Part shown: piece after piece, positions 27,369-36,989 of the stretch | How the letters are laid out: every line of letters begins with the position of its first letter | Position numbering within the stretch: position 1 is the first letter of the stretch | Assembly (NCBI RefSeq): GCF_007829875.1 | Contig: NZ_VIWV01000001.1 | Location: 6,108,501 to 6,172,500, forward strand | Length of the DNA: 64,000 nt | Origin: Streptomyces capillispiralis | GTDB taxonomy: Bacteria; Actinomycetota; Actinomycetes; Streptomycetales; Streptomycetaceae | Direction of reading: 5' to 3' | Position numbers and translations under genes: made by a program | Notes under the pieces: generated by a model | Told to the model about the DNA's origin: nothing | Seen by the model: only the letters and a program-made list of their open reading frames with translations | Database searches by the model: none

Positions 27369-28369
27369 CCGAGAACGAGACAGGGCCCGAGGCGCAGCGA
27401 GATCGGGCACAGCAGGACACCGGTGCGGACGCCACCCGCCCCGGCGACGGCCAGGACGACGGAGCACAGGTGGGTACGGGCAAGGAAGCGGCCGGGGTGC
27501 CCGAGGCGGCCATCCCCGAGCTGGTGATCATCTCCGGCATGTCCGGGGCCGGCCGCTCGACGGCCGCGAAGTGTCTGGAGGACCTCGGCTGGTTCGTCGT
27601 GGACAACCTGCCGCCCGCGCTGATCCCCACCATGGTGGAGCTCGGTGCCCGCTCCCAGGGCAACGTGGCGCGGATCGCGGTGGTCGTCGACGTCCGCGGC
27701 CGGCGCTTCTTCGACAACCTCCGCGAGTCCCTGGCCGACCTCGACGGACGCGGGGTCACCCGGCGGACGGTGTTCCTGGAGTCCTCCGACGAGGCCCTGG
27801 TGCGCCGCTTCGAGTCGGTGCGCCGCCCGCACCCGCTCCAGGGCGACGGCCGGATCGTCGACGGCATCGCCGCCGAGCGGGAGCTGCTGCGCGAGCTGCG
27901 CGGCGACGCCGACCTGGTGATCGACACCTCCAGCCTCAACGTGCACGAGCTGCGCGCCAAGATGGACGCCCAGTTCGCCGGGGAGGAGGAACCCGAGCTG
28001 CGTGCCACGGTGATGTCCTTCGGCTTCAAGTACGGCCTCCCGGTCGACGCCGACCTGGTCGTGGACATGCGCTTCCTGCCCAACCCGCACTGGGTCCCCG
28101 AGCTGCGCCCGTACACCGGCCTCAACGAGGAGGTGGCGGCGTACGTCTTCAACCAGCCCGGCGCCAAGGAGTTCCTCGACCGGTACGCCGAGCTGCTGCG
28201 CCTCATCGCCGCGGGCTACCGTCGTGAGGGCAAGCGTTACGTGACGATCGCCGTCGGCTGCACCGGGGGCAAGCACCGCTCGGTCGCCACCTCGGAGAAG
28301 CTCGCCGCCCGGCTCGCCGCCGAGGGCGTGGAGACGGTGGTCGTCCACCGGGACATGGGACGCGAATGA
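27365..28369 (+). CDS. rapZ: RapZ/YvcJ-family nucleotide-binding protein
   Basis: This 334-residue P-loop protein hydrolyses ATP/GTP; the E. coli member RapZ adapts RNase E to cleave small RNAs in amino-sugar control. Walker A is ISGMSGAGRST at residues 56-66, and the C-terminal domain contains GCTGGKHRSV. About 55 acidic, low-complexity residues precede the core (QQDTGADATRPGDGQDDG), longer than usual and typical of high-GC homologues. It overlaps uvrC by 4 bp and yvcK by 4 bp. The rapZ-yvcK-whiA order is conserved widely in Gram-positive bacteria. Confidence 0.95.
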   Translation: MTENETGPEAQRDRAQQDTGADATRPGDGQDDGAQVGTGKEAAGVPEAAIPELVIISGMSGAGRSTAAKCLEDLGWFVVDNLPPALIPTMVELGARSQGNVARIAVVVDVRGRRFFDNLRESLADLDGRGVTRRTVFLESSDEALVRRFESVRRPHPLQGDGRIVDGIAAERELLRELRGDADLVIDTSSLNVHELRAKMDAQFAGEEEPELRATVMSFGFKYGLPVDADLVVDMRFLPNPHWVPELRPYTGLNEEVAAYVFNQPGAKEFLDRYAELLRLIAAGYRREGKRYVTIAVGCTGGKHRSVATSEKLAARLAAEGVETVVVHRDMGRE

Positions 28370-29433
28370 CACCACGTACTCCGCGGCTGAGCCGGCTGCG
28401 CAGAGCGGTTCCCGAGGGGCGCGCCGGCCGGCCGGCCGACGTCCGCGGCGCGAGACCGCGCCGCAGGGGCGCCCAGCCGAAGGTGGTCGCCCTGGGCGGC
28501 GGCATGGGGCTGTCCGCCTCGCTCGCCGCGCTGCGCCGGATCACCGGCGACCTCACCGCCGTCGTCACGGTGGCCGACGACGGCGGCTCCAGCGGGCGCC
28601 TGCGGGACGAACTGGGCGTGCTGCCCCCCGGCGACCTGCGCAAGGCGCTGGCCGCGCTGTGCGGCGACGACGACTGGGGCCAGACCTGGGCCCGGGTCAT
28701 CCAGCACCGCTTCCAGTCCAGGGGCGACCTGCACGAGCACGCGGTCGGCAATCTGCTGATCGTCGCCCTGTGGGAGCAGCTCGGCGACCACGTCCAGGCG
28801 CTGGACCTGGTCGGCCGGCTGCTGGGCGCGCACGGGCGGGTGCTGCCCATGTCCGCCGTCCCGCTGGAGCTCCAGGCGCTGGTCAGGGGGCACGACCCGG
28901 AGCGGCCCGAGGAGGTCGACACCGTCCGCGGCCAGGCGACCGTCGCCCTGACCCCCGGCGAGGTGCAGTCGGTGCACCTCGTGCCGAACGACCCGCCGGC
29001 CGTCCCCGAGGCGGTGGAGGCGGTCCTGGACGCCGACTGGGTGGTGCTCGGCCCCGGCTCCTGGTTCTCCTCGGTCATCCCGCACCTGCTCGTGCCGGAC
29101 CTGCTGGACGCCCTCATCGAGACGAAGGCTCGCCGGGTACTCTCGCTGAACCTCGCCCCGCAGCCAGGAGAAACCGAGGGCTTCTCCCCGCAGCGTCATT
29201 TGGAGGTTTTGGGACGACACGCCCCTAAACTCGCCCTGGACGTGGTGCTGGCCGACGAGGCCGCCGTGCCCGACCGCGACTCGCTGACCGATGCCGCCAA
29301 GCGGCTGGGCGCCGCGGTCGAGCTGGCCCCGGTGGCCCGGCCCGACGGAAGCCCCCGGCACGATCCGGAGCTGTTGGCCGCCGCGTACGACCGTATTTTT
29401 CGGATGCATGGAAGGATCGGCCCATGGCGATGA
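28366..29433 (+). CDS. yvcK: YvcK/CofD-like gluconeogenesis factor
   Basis: This 355-residue protein has the CofD-like Rossmann fold: VVALGGGMGLSASLAALRR, VTVADDGGSSGRLR and GDLRKALAALC, ending in VLGPGSWFSSVIPHLLV. YvcK homologues bind UDP-sugars and tune peptidoglycan precursor flow and growth on gluconeogenic carbon. An Arg-rich N-terminal stretch of about 35 residues precedes the core. It overlaps rapZ by 4 bp (ATGA) and the whiA start by 10 bp, so the operon is translationally coupled throughout. Confidence 0.95.
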   Translation: MTPRTPRLSRLRRAVPEGRAGRPADVRGARPRRRGAQPKVVALGGGMGLSASLAALRRITGDLTAVVTVADDGGSSGRLRDELGVLPPGDLRKALAALCGDDDWGQTWARVIQHRFQSRGDLHEHAVGNLLIVALWEQLGDHVQALDLVGRLLGAHGRVLPMSAVPLELQALVRGHDPERPEEVDTVRGQATVALTPGEVQSVHLVPNDPPAVPEAVEAVLDADWVVLGPGSWFSSVIPHLLVPDLLDALIETKARRVLSLNLAPQPGETEGFSPQRHLEVLGRHAPKLALDVVLADEAAVPDRDSLTDAAKRLGAAVELAPVARPDGSPRHDPELLAAAYDRIFRMHGRIGPWR

Positions 29434-30413
29434 CGGCAGCGGTGAAGGACGAGATCAGCCGGCTCCCCGTCACCCGTACCTGCTGCAGGAAGGCGGAGGT
29501 CTCCGCCGTGCTGCGGTTCGCCGGCGGCCTCCATCTGGTGAGCGGGCGCATCGTGATCGAGGCGGAGCTGGACACCGCGATGGCGGCGCGCCGCCTCAAG
29601 CGCGACATCCTGGAGATCTTCGGCCACAGCTCCGAACTGATCGTGATGGCTCCGGGCGGACTGCGCCGCGGTTCGCGCTACGTCGTCCGGGTGGTCGCGG
29701 GCGGCGACCAGCTCGCCCGTCAGACGGGCCTGGTGGACGGCCGGGGCCGCCCGATCCGCGGCCTGCCCCCGCAGGTGGTCTCGGGGGCCACCTGCGACGC
29801 GGAGGCGGCCTGGCGCGGGGCCTTCCTGGCGCACGGCTCCCTCACCGAGCCCGGCCGTTCCTCCTCCCTGGAAGTGACCTGCCCCGGCCCGGAGGCCGCG
29901 CTCGCGCTGGTCGGCGCGGCCCGCCGGCTGTCGATCGCGGCGAAGGCGCGCGAGGTGCGGGGCGTGGACCGGGTCGTGGTCCGCGACGGCGACGCGATCG
30001 GCGCCCTGCTCACCCGCCTCGGCGCGCACGAGTCGGTGCTGGCCTGGGAGGAGCGCCGGATGCGCCGCGAGGTGCGCGCCACGGCGAACCGGCTGGCCAA
30101 CTTCGACGACGCCAACCTGCGCCGTTCCGCCCGCGCGGCCGTGGCGGCCGGTGCCCGGGTGCAGCGTGCCCTGGAGATCCTCGCCGACGACGTGCCCGAG
30201 CACCTCGCCGCGGCCGGTCGGCTGCGCATGGAGCACAAGCAGGCCTCCCTGGAGGAGCTGGGCGCGCTCGCCGACCCGCCGCTCACCAAGGACGCCGTGG
30301 CCGGCCGGATCCGCCGGCTGCTCGCCATGGCCGACAAGCGCGCCGCCGACCTCGGGATCCCGGGTACGGACGCCAACCTGAGCGAGGAACTCGCCGACAA
30401 TCTCGTCGGCTGA
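29424..30413 (+). CDS. whiA: Sporulation transcription regulator WhiA
   Basis: This 329-residue regulator is needed with WhiB to trigger sporulation septation in Streptomyces aerial hyphae. The N-terminal domain is a degenerate LAGLIDADG endonuclease fold (CCRKAEVSAVLRFAGGLH, AWRGAFLAHGSLTEPGRSSSLEV), which has lost cleavage residues and binds DNA. The C-terminal HTH is at about 240-310 (KQASLEELGALADPPLTKDAVAGRIRRL). ATG 29424 is used, although ATG 29430 is equally close to the family start. It is the last gene of the uvrC-rapZ-yvcK-whiA run. Confidence 0.98.
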   Translation: MAMTAAVKDEISRLPVTRTCCRKAEVSAVLRFAGGLHLVSGRIVIEAELDTAMAARRLKRDILEIFGHSSELIVMAPGGLRRGSRYVVRVVAGGDQLARQTGLVDGRGRPIRGLPPQVVSGATCDAEAAWRGAFLAHGSLTEPGRSSSLEVTCPGPEAALALVGAARRLSIAAKAREVRGVDRVVVRDGDAIGALLTRLGAHESVLAWEERRMRREVRATANRLANFDDANLRRSARAAVAAGARVQRALEILADDVPEHLAAAGRLRMEHKQASLEELGALADPPLTKDAVAGRIRRLLAMADKRAADLGIPGTDANLSEELADNLVG

Positions 30414-30426
30414 CGGACCGTCCGGG

Positions 30427-30465
30427 GACCGGCGTCGACGCCCGCTCGGGTGAACGGCGCCGGTC
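30427..30465 (+). terminator. Weak hairpin after whiA
   Basis: An 8-bp stem GACCGGCG / CGCCGGTC encloses a 23-base loop, starting 14 bp after the whiA stop. It may end the uvrC-whiA operon ahead of the separately transcribed carboxypeptidase gene. Confidence 0.4.
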
Positions 30466-30559
30466 TTCGCGTGTCACGACGGCGCCCTTGACTCGATCAT
30501 GCCGTGTCATGAGCCTGGCATCTGTTCGCCGCTGTGGCGGACCCAGGCAAGGGGGGTTC

Positions 30560-33514
30560 ATGAGACGAAGAGCGAGAGCGGTCCTCGCTGTCGGCGCGCT
30601 CCTGATCGGCGGAGCCGGCTTCGCACCCGTCGCCCAGGCACGACCCGCGGACCCGGCGGCCTCCGACACCGGCGAGGTGAAGGTCTTCCGCGCCGAGGTC
30701 ACCGAGGAGCAGGTGCCCCTGCTGCTGGCGGCGGGGCAGGACGGACACGAACTCGGGGAGCGGGTGCCCGACCGGGGCACGGCCACCGTCGAGGTCTACC
30801 TGACCGACGGACAGGCCCGGAAGCTGGAGAAGCAGGGCGTCGACCTCACCGAACACACCCTCTCCGCCCGGGCGGAGAACCGGGTCGCGGCCGCCGCCGA
30901 CGGCGTGTTCCGCCCGTACGGCGGCGAGGGCGGCCTCAAGGAGGAGATCCTGCGCACCGCGCGGGAGCACCCCGGCCTCACCAAGGTCGTCTCCATCGGC
31001 AGGACGATCAGGGGCCAGGACATCCTCGCCCTGAAACTCTCCCGGAACGCCAGGACCGCCGAGGACGGCTCCAAGCCCGCCGTCCTCTACCTGTCGAACC
31101 AGCACGCGCGGGAGTGGATCACCCCGGAGATGACCCGGCGGCTGATGCACCACTACCTGGACAGCTACCGGACCGACAAGCGGATCAAGAAGATCGTCGA
31201 CACCACCGAACTCTGGTTCGTCCTGTCGGCCAACCCCGACGGCTACGACCACACCTTCGCCGACGACGACAACCGCCTGTGGCGCAAGAACCTGCGGGAC
31301 GTCAACGGCGACGGTGTCATCGGCACCGGCGACGGCGTCGACCTGAACCGCAACTTCCCCTACAAGTGGGGCTACGACGACGAGGGCTCGTCCCCCAGCC
31401 CCACCAGCCAGACCTACCGCGGCGCGAGCCCCGGCTCCGAGCCCGAGACCAAGGCGATCGACGCCTTCCAGAAGCGGATCGGCTTCACCTACGGCATCAA
31501 CTACCACTCCGCCGCCGAACTCCTCCTCTACGGGGTCGGCTGGCAGGTCGCCACGCCGACCCCGGACGACGTCCTCTACGAAGCCCTGGCCGGCACGCCC
31601 GGCAACTCCGCGATCCCCGGCTACCACCCGCAGCTCTCCTCGGAGCTGTACACCACCAACGGCGAGGCCGACGGCCACGCGGCCAACGTCAACGGCATGG
31701 CGATGTTCACCCCCGAGATGTCGACCTGCCAGACCGTGTCCGACCTCGACCCCGACGACGAGTGGAACGCGGGCGACTGCCGGTCGGGCTTCAACTTCCC
31801 CGACGACGAGAAGCTGATCCAGCAGGAGTTCGCCAAGAACGTCCCGTTCGCGCTCTCCGTGGCCGAGAGCGCCGCCCACCCCGACCGGCCGTCCTCCGCG
31901 GTCGGCCTCGAGGCCGCGGACTTCACCCCGGCCGCCTTCGGGACCTCGTACGCGCGCGGCGCCGACCAGGAGGTCTCCGTCGTCGTCCGCAGGGCGGTGC
32001 GCGACAAGGAGCTCAAATACCGCGTCAACGGGGGCCGTACGCACGAGGAGGACCTCGAACGCTTCAAGGGCGGCGAGCGGTACGGCGGCGAGGACAACCT
32101 CTACTTCGACGAGTACCGGGCCGAGGTGGAGCACGGCGGGCCGGGCGACGAGGTCGAGGTGTGGTTCACCGGCGAGTCCGAGAACGGCCGGGACGTCTCC
32201 AGCGAGCACTTCACCTACACCGTCGCCGAACGGCCCCGCGCGGACGTCCTCGTCGTCGCCGAGGAGGGCGCGAAGGCCGCACGGGCCGGGACGTACGTCG
32301 ACGCGCTGAGGGCCAACGGCCACAGGGCGGCCGTCTGGGACGTGGCCGAGCGGGGCGCGCCCGACGCGCTCGGCGTGCTCGGCCACTTCCGCACGGTGGT
32401 GCACTACACCGGCGCCGGCACCCCGGGTGTCGCCACCCAGCTCCAGCTGCGGGCCTTCCTGAACGAGGGCGGCCGGCTGATCGAGGCGGGCGAGCAGGCC
32501 GGCGGCGGCGTCGACCTCGGCGGCGGCACCCTGTCCGACGACTTCGGCCAGTACTACCTGGGTGCCTACTCGCGCACCTCGGCCTCCGGGGCCGGCGCGT
32601 TCACCGGATCCGGGGGGCTGGCCGGCTTCACCGGCCCACTCGGCGACGCGCCCGGCAACCCGCTGGACAGGGCCGGCACCTACGGCGTCACCTCCGACGA
32701 GCTGCCGGCGGAGAAGTACCCGCGGTTCGCGAGCGCCGGCGCCGGCGGATACCCGGGCACGGTCAACCCGTACGGGCCCCACGCCGGCTCCTACATGGCC
32801 GCCGCCGTCCACACCGACGACGGCTACAAGCGCCTGACCCGCACCGTCGACCTCACCGGTGTCGACGCTGCCGATCGGCCCGCGCTGCGCACCCAGCTGC
32901 TGTGGGACACCGAGCAGGGCTACGACCACGTCGTCGTCGAGGCGCACACCGCCGGCGCCGACGACTGGACGACCCTGCCCGAGGCGGGCGGCGCGACCCG
33001 CACCACCGTGCCGAGCGAGTGCGCGGCCGGGTTCTACGTCGGCGGGCACCCCTGGCTGGAGCACTACCTGACGCTGTCCGACGACGGCTGCGCCGCGACC
33101 GGCACCACCGGGTCCTGGAACGCCCTCACCGGCTCCTCCGGCGGCTGGCGGCAGGTGGAGTTCGACCTGAGCGCCTACGCCGGGAAGACGGTCGAGGTCT
33201 CGATCGCCTACGTCACCGACCCGGGCGGCGGCGGCCACGGCGTCCTCGCCGACGACGCCTCCCTGGTCGTCGGCGGCACGGCCACCGGGACCGAGGGCTT
33301 CGAGACGTCCCTCGGCGTCTGGAGCGCCTCCGGGCCGCCCGCGGGCAGCCCGGCCGTCCTGAAGGACTGGACCCGCACCGGGGCGCTGTTCCGGACGTAC
33401 GCGGCGGTCACCACCGGTGACACCGTGCTGCTGGGCTTCGGCCTGGAGCACCTGACGTCCCCGGCGGACCGGTCGGCGCTGCTGGGAAAGGCCCTGGCCG
33501 CCCTCGGCAGGTGA
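30560..33514 (+). CDS. Large secreted M14 zinc carboxypeptidase with C-terminal beta domains
   Basis: This 984-residue protein has a Sec signal (MRRRARAVLAVGALLIGGAG... to about residue 27) and a short propeptide-like region. The M14 catalytic domain (about 125-440) has zinc ligands HAREW (His 182, Glu 185) and His 316 (NYHSAAE), the substrate motif DLNRNFPYKWG, and catalytic Glu 386 (FTPEMS). The 540 residues beyond it include a ThuA-like glycine-rich region (DVLVVAEEG, GGRLIEAGEQAGGG) and a late MAM/jelly-roll-like part (WRQVEFDLSAYAGKTVEVSIAYV). It probably digests extracellular protein. ATG 30560 has GGGGGG only as a weak ribosome site. It has its own promoter region, as whiA ends 146 bp upstream. 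Confidence 0.93.
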   Translation: MRRRARAVLAVGALLIGGAGFAPVAQARPADPAASDTGEVKVFRAEVTEEQVPLLLAAGQDGHELGERVPDRGTATVEVYLTDGQARKLEKQGVDLTEHTLSARAENRVAAAADGVFRPYGGEGGLKEEILRTAREHPGLTKVVSIGRTIRGQDILALKLSRNARTAEDGSKPAVLYLSNQHAREWITPEMTRRLMHHYLDSYRTDKRIKKIVDTTELWFVLSANPDGYDHTFADDDNRLWRKNLRDVNGDGVIGTGDGVDLNRNFPYKWGYDDEGSSPSPTSQTYRGASPGSEPETKAIDAFQKRIGFTYGINYHSAAELLLYGVGWQVATPTPDDVLYEALAGTPGNSAIPGYHPQLSSELYTTNGEADGHAANVNGMAMFTPEMSTCQTVSDLDPDDEWNAGDCRSGFNFPDDEKLIQQEFAKNVPFALSVAESAAHPDRPSSAVGLEAADFTPAAFGTSYARGADQEVSVVVRRAVRDKELKYRVNGGRTHEEDLERFKGGERYGGEDNLYFDEYRAEVEHGGPGDEVEVWFTGESENGRDVSSEHFTYTVAERPRADVLVVAEEGAKAARAGTYVDALRANGHRAAVWDVAERGAPDALGVLGHFRTVVHYTGAGTPGVATQLQLRAFLNEGGRLIEAGEQAGGGVDLGGGTLSDDFGQYYLGAYSRTSASGAGAFTGSGGLAGFTGPLGDAPGNPLDRAGTYGVTSDELPAEKYPRFASAGAGGYPGTVNPYGPHAGSYMAAAVHTDDGYKRLTRTVDLTGVDAADRPALRTQLLWDTEQGYDHVVVEAHTAGADDWTTLPEAGGATRTTVPSECAAGFYVGGHPWLEHYLTLSDDGCAATGTTGSWNALTGSSGGWRQVEFDLSAYAGKTVEVSIAYVTDPGGGGHGVLADDASLVVGGTATGTEGFETSLGVWSASGPPAGSPAVLKDWTRTGALFRTYAAVTTGDTVLLGFGLEHLTSPADRSALLGKALAALGR

Positions 33515-33534
33515 CCGGCACCCATGGGCCGGGA

Positions 33535-33575
33535 CCGGCGGCCCGTGGTCACCCGGAGTGACGAGGGGCCGCCGG
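33535..33575 (+). terminator. Hairpin after the carboxypeptidase gene
   Basis: A 10-bp stem CCGGCGGCCC / GGGCCGCCGG holds an inner stem GTCAC / GTGAC. It begins 20 bp after the stop and precedes the gap promoter region. The other 170 bp up to gap contain a possible -10 (TAGGGT near 33667) but no gene. Confidence 0.6.
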
Positions 33576-33744
33576 CCGGTCCGGGCGGTCCGTGCCCTAC
33601 CGACGGGTACGGACCGCCCTGCCGGGTACGGGGCAACTCGATGTCACGGCCAGGGCCCCGGAGAGGTAGGGTCGGCAGTGGTCGGGGACATCCCAAATAC
33701 AGCTCGCCGGCACAGAGCCGGCGTACCAACGAGGAGATCGGTTC

Positions 33745-34752
33745 GTGACGATCCGCGTAGGCATCAACGGGTTTGGCCGCATCGGTCGCAACTACTTCCG
33801 CGCACTGCTGGAGCAGGGCGCCGACATCGAGATCGTGGCCGTCAACGACCTGGGTGACACGGCGACCACTGCGCACCTGCTGAAGTACGACACCATCCTG
33901 GGCCGCCTCAAGCAGGAGGTCTCCCACACCGCCGACACGATCACCGTGGACGGCAAAACGATCAAGGTGCTCTCCGAGCGCAACCCCGCCGACATCCCGT
34001 GGGGCGAGCTGGGCGTCGACATCGTCATCGAGTCGACCGGCATCTTCACCAAGAAGGCCGACGCCGAGAAGCACATCGCCGGCGGCGCGAAGAAGGTCCT
34101 CATCTCGGCTCCGGCCAAGGACGAGGACATCACCGTGGTCATGGGCGTCAACCACGAGAAGTACGACCCGGCGAACCACCACGTCATCTCCAACGCCTCC
34201 TGCACCACCAACTGCGTGGCGCCGATGGCGAAGGTGCTCGACGAGAACTTCGGCATCGTCAAGGGCCTGATGACGACGGTGCACGCGTACACGAACGACC
34301 AGCGCATCCTCGACTTCCCGCACAAGGACCTGCGCCGCGCCCGTGCCGCCGCCGAGAACATCATCCCGACCACGACGGGCGCCGCCAAGGCCACCGCCCT
34401 GGTGCTCCCGCAGCTCAAGGGCAAGCTGGACGGCATGGCCATGCGCGTCCCGGTCCCGACCGGCTCGGTCACCGACCTGGTCGTGGAGCTCTCCCGCGAG
34501 GTCACCAAGGAAGAGGTCAACGCCGCCTTCCAGAAGGCCGCCGAGGGCGAGCTCAAGGGCTACCTCGAGTACACCGAGGACGAGATCGTCTCCTCCGACA
34601 TCGTCAACGCCCCGGCGTCCTGCACCTTCGACTCCTCCCTGACCATGGTCCAGGAGGGCAAGAGCGTGAAGGTCATCGGCTGGTACGACAACGAGTGGGG
34701 CTACAGCAACCGCCTCGTCGACCTGACGGTCTTCGTGGGCAACCAGCTCTGA
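33745..34752 (+). CDS. gap: Glyceraldehyde-3-phosphate dehydrogenase, type I
   Basis: This 335-residue NAD-dependent glycolytic enzyme oxidises and phosphorylates glyceraldehyde 3-phosphate to 1,3-bisphosphoglycerate. The Rossmann start is IRVGINGFGRIGRNYFRAL, the active site is SNASCTTNCVAP with Cys 153, and the C-terminal WYDNEWGYSNRL is canonical. The GTG start at 33745 has GAGGAG 7 bp upstream. It leads the lower-glycolysis group gap, pgk, tpiA. Codon use is very highly biased, as expected for an abundant enzyme. Confidence 0.98.
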   Translation: MTIRVGINGFGRIGRNYFRALLEQGADIEIVAVNDLGDTATTAHLLKYDTILGRLKQEVSHTADTITVDGKTIKVLSERNPADIPWGELGVDIVIESTGIFTKKADAEKHIAGGAKKVLISAPAKDEDITVVMGVNHEKYDPANHHVISNASCTTNCVAPMAKVLDENFGIVKGLMTTVHAYTNDQRILDFPHKDLRRARAAAENIIPTTTGAAKATALVLPQLKGKLDGMAMRVPVPTGSVTDLVVELSREVTKEEVNAAFQKAAEGELKGYLEYTEDEIVSSDIVNAPASCTFDSSLTMVQEGKSVKVIGWYDNEWGYSNRLVDLTVFVGNQL

Positions 34753-34781
34753 TCGTGGAGCGGGCAGCCTGATATGAGTGC

Positions 34782-34819
34782 AGGGCTCGGCCGGTGCGGC
34801 AACGCACTGTCCGAGCCCT
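34782..34819 (+). terminator. Two-tier hairpin between gap and pgk
   Basis: The outer 9-bp stem AGGGCTCGG / CCGAGCCCT and an inner 5-bp stem GTGCG / CGCAC are capped by a GCAA (GNRA) tetraloop. It starts 30 bp after the gap stop. It could end the gap mRNA, or partly attenuate or stabilise it so that gap is made in excess over pgk. Confidence 0.65.
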
Positions 34820-34900
34820 GACGCACGTATCGGAACAGCCGCCCTCTTTCGATCACGAGCGATCACGAGCGAACACGAGCTCTAGCCAGGGAGCCCCCTC

Positions 34901-36112
34901 ATGAAGACGATCGACGAACTCCTCACCGAAGGCGTCACGGGCCGGCGGGTCCTCGTCCGCGCCGACCTCAACGTGCCGCTGGACGGCACCACCATCACCG
35001 ACGACGGCCGCATCCGCGCCGTGCTGCCCACCGTCAAGGCGCTCGCCGAGGCGGGCGCCCGCGTGGTCGTGGCCTCGCACCTGGGCCGCCCCAAGGGCGC
35101 CCCGGACCCCGCCTTCTCCCTCGCCCCGGCCGCCGCGCGCCTCGGTGAACTCCTCGGCGCCGACGTGGCGTTCGCGACCGACACGGTCGGCGAGTCCGCC
35201 GGCGCCACCGTCGCCGGCCTCGCCGACGGGCAGGTCGCGGTCATCGAGAACCTGCGCTTCAACGCCGGCGAGACCAGCAAGGACGACGCCGAGCGCGGCG
35301 CGTTCGCCGACCGGCTCGCCGCCCTCGCCGACGTGTACGTGGGCGACGGCTTCGGCGCGGTGCACCGGGGGCACGCCTCGGTCTTCGACCTCCCGGCCCG
35401 CCTGCCGCACTACGCCGGGTACCTCATCGCCACCGAGGTCGGCGTCCTGAAGAAGCTCACCGACGACGTCAAGCGCCCCTACGTCGTCGCCCTCGGCGGC
35501 GCCAAGGTGTCCGACAAGCTCGCCGTCATCGACGAGCTGCTCGGCAAGGCCGACCGGATCCTCATCGGCGGCGGCATGGCGTACACCTTCCTCAAGGCCC
35601 AGGGTCACGAGATCGGCACCTCCCTGCTGCAGGAGGACCAGATCCCGGCCGTCCTGGAGTACCTGGAGCGCGCCGAGAAGAACGGCGTCGAGCTGGTGCT
35701 GCCGGTCGACACGCTGGTCGCCGCGGAGTTCCCCGACATGAAGGCCAAGGCGCCGTCCCACCCCACCACCGTCGCCGCGGACGCCATGCCGGCCGGCCAC
35801 ATGGGTCTGGACATCGGTCCTCAGACCCGCAAGCTGTACGCCTCGAAGCTCGCCGACGCCGCCACCGTCTTCTGGAACGGCCCCATGGGCGTCTTCGAGC
35901 ACCCCGACTACGCCGAGGGCACCAAGGCGGTCGCCCAGGCCCTCCTCGACTCCCCGGGCTTCACCGTGGTCGGCGGCGGCGACTCCGCCGCGGCGGTCCG
36001 TACCCTGGGCTTCGACGAGCAGGCATTCGGCCACATCTCGACCGGAGGCGGCGCCTCCCTCGAATACCTCGAGGGCAAGACGCTCCCCGGCCTCGCCGCA
36101 CTGGAGGACTGA
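34901..36112 (+). CDS. pgk: Phosphoglycerate kinase
   Basis: This 403-residue enzyme makes ATP from 1,3-bisphosphoglycerate. It has RVLVRADLNVPLDG near the start, the hinge and GGAKVSDKLAVIDELL with the nucleotide loop, and the final GGGDSAAAVRTLGF and ISTGGGASLEYLEGKTLPG motifs. AGGGAG lies 7 bp before the ATG at 34901. It is separated from gap by 148 bp with a hairpin, and from tpiA by only 5 bp, so pgk and tpiA are co-transcribed. Confidence 0.98.
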   Translation: MKTIDELLTEGVTGRRVLVRADLNVPLDGTTITDDGRIRAVLPTVKALAEAGARVVVASHLGRPKGAPDPAFSLAPAAARLGELLGADVAFATDTVGESAGATVAGLADGQVAVIENLRFNAGETSKDDAERGAFADRLAALADVYVGDGFGAVHRGHASVFDLPARLPHYAGYLIATEVGVLKKLTDDVKRPYVVALGGAKVSDKLAVIDELLGKADRILIGGGMAYTFLKAQGHEIGTSLLQEDQIPAVLEYLERAEKNGVELVLPVDTLVAAEFPDMKAKAPSHPTTVAADAMPAGHMGLDIGPQTRKLYASKLADAATVFWNGPMGVFEHPDYAEGTKAVAQALLDSPGFTVVGGGDSAAAVRTLGFDEQAFGHISTGGGASLEYLEGKTLPGLAALED

Positions 36113-36117
36113 CCTCA

Positions 36118-36894
36118 ATGAGCACCCGCACGCCGCTGATGGCGGGCAACTGGAAGATGAACCTCAACCACCTCGAGGCCATCGCCCACGTCCAGAAGCT
36201 CGCCTTCGCCCTGGCCGACAAGGACTACGAGGCCGTCGAGGTCGCCGTCCTGCCGCCCTTCACCGACCTGCGCTCCGTACAGACCCTGGTCGACGGCGAC
36301 AAGCTGCGGATCAAGTACGGCGCCCAGGACATCTCCGCGCACGACGGCGGCGCCTACACCGGTGAGATCTCCGGCCCGATGCTGGCCAAGCTGAAGTGCG
36401 CCTACGTCGCCGTCGGGCACTCGGAGCGGCGCCAGTACCACGCCGAGACCGACGAGATCGTGAACGCCAAGGTGAAGGCCGCCTACAAGCACGGCATCAC
36501 CCCCATCCTGTGCGTCGGCGAGGAGCTGGAGGTCCGCGAGGCGGGCAACCACGTCACCCACACCCTCGCCCAGGTCGAGGGCGGTCTGAAGGACCTCCCG
36601 GCCGAGCAGGCCGAGTCGGTCGTGATCGCCTACGAGCCCGTGTGGGCCATCGGCACCGGCAAGGTCTGCGGCGCCGAGGACGCCCAGGAGGTCTGCGCCG
36701 CCATCCGCGGCAAGCTCGCCGAGCTGTACTCCCAGGAGCTGGCCGACGCGGTCCGCATCCAGTACGGGGGCTCCGTCAAGTCCGGCAACGTCGCCGAGAT
36801 CATGGCGCAGGCCGACATCGACGGCGCCCTGGTCGGCGGCGCCTCCCTGGACGCCGACGAGTTCGTCAAGATCGTTCGTTTCCGTGACCAGTGA
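36118..36894 (+). CDS. tpiA: Triosephosphate isomerase
   Basis: This 258-residue TIM-barrel enzyme interconverts glyceraldehyde 3-phosphate and dihydroxyacetone phosphate. Key residues are in place: Asn-Lys in AGNWKMN, His 101 in VGHSERR and the catalytic Glu 173 in AYEPVWAIGTGK, with the phosphate-binding YGGSVK near the end. It follows pgk by 5 bp. A GC-rich hairpin 30 bp downstream separates it from secG. Confidence 0.98.
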   Translation: MSTRTPLMAGNWKMNLNHLEAIAHVQKLAFALADKDYEAVEVAVLPPFTDLRSVQTLVDGDKLRIKYGAQDISAHDGGAYTGEISGPMLAKLKCAYVAVGHSERRQYHAETDEIVNAKVKAAYKHGITPILCVGEELEVREAGNHVTHTLAQVEGGLKDLPAEQAESVVIAYEPVWAIGTGKVCGAEDAQEVCAAIRGKLAELYSQELADAVRIQYGGSVKSGNVAEIMAQADIDGALVGGASLDADEFVKIVRFRDQ

Positions 36895-36925
36895 GTAGGC
36901 CGTAGCGGCGATTCGTCGTACGCTT

Positions 36926-36954
36926 GCGGGGTCCGGCGGTGTGCCGGGCCCCGC
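36926..36954 (+). terminator. Hairpin between tpiA and secG
   Basis: A 12-bp stem GCGGGGTCCGGC / GCCGGGCCCCGC (one G-U pair) with a 5-base loop begins 31 bp after the tpiA stop and ends 35 bp before secG. It may terminate the glycolytic transcript, or act as a partial barrier if secG is read through. Confidence 0.6.
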
Positions 36955-36989
36955 GTCGTCCATCCGCATCCGAGGAAGTTGGTCCAGCC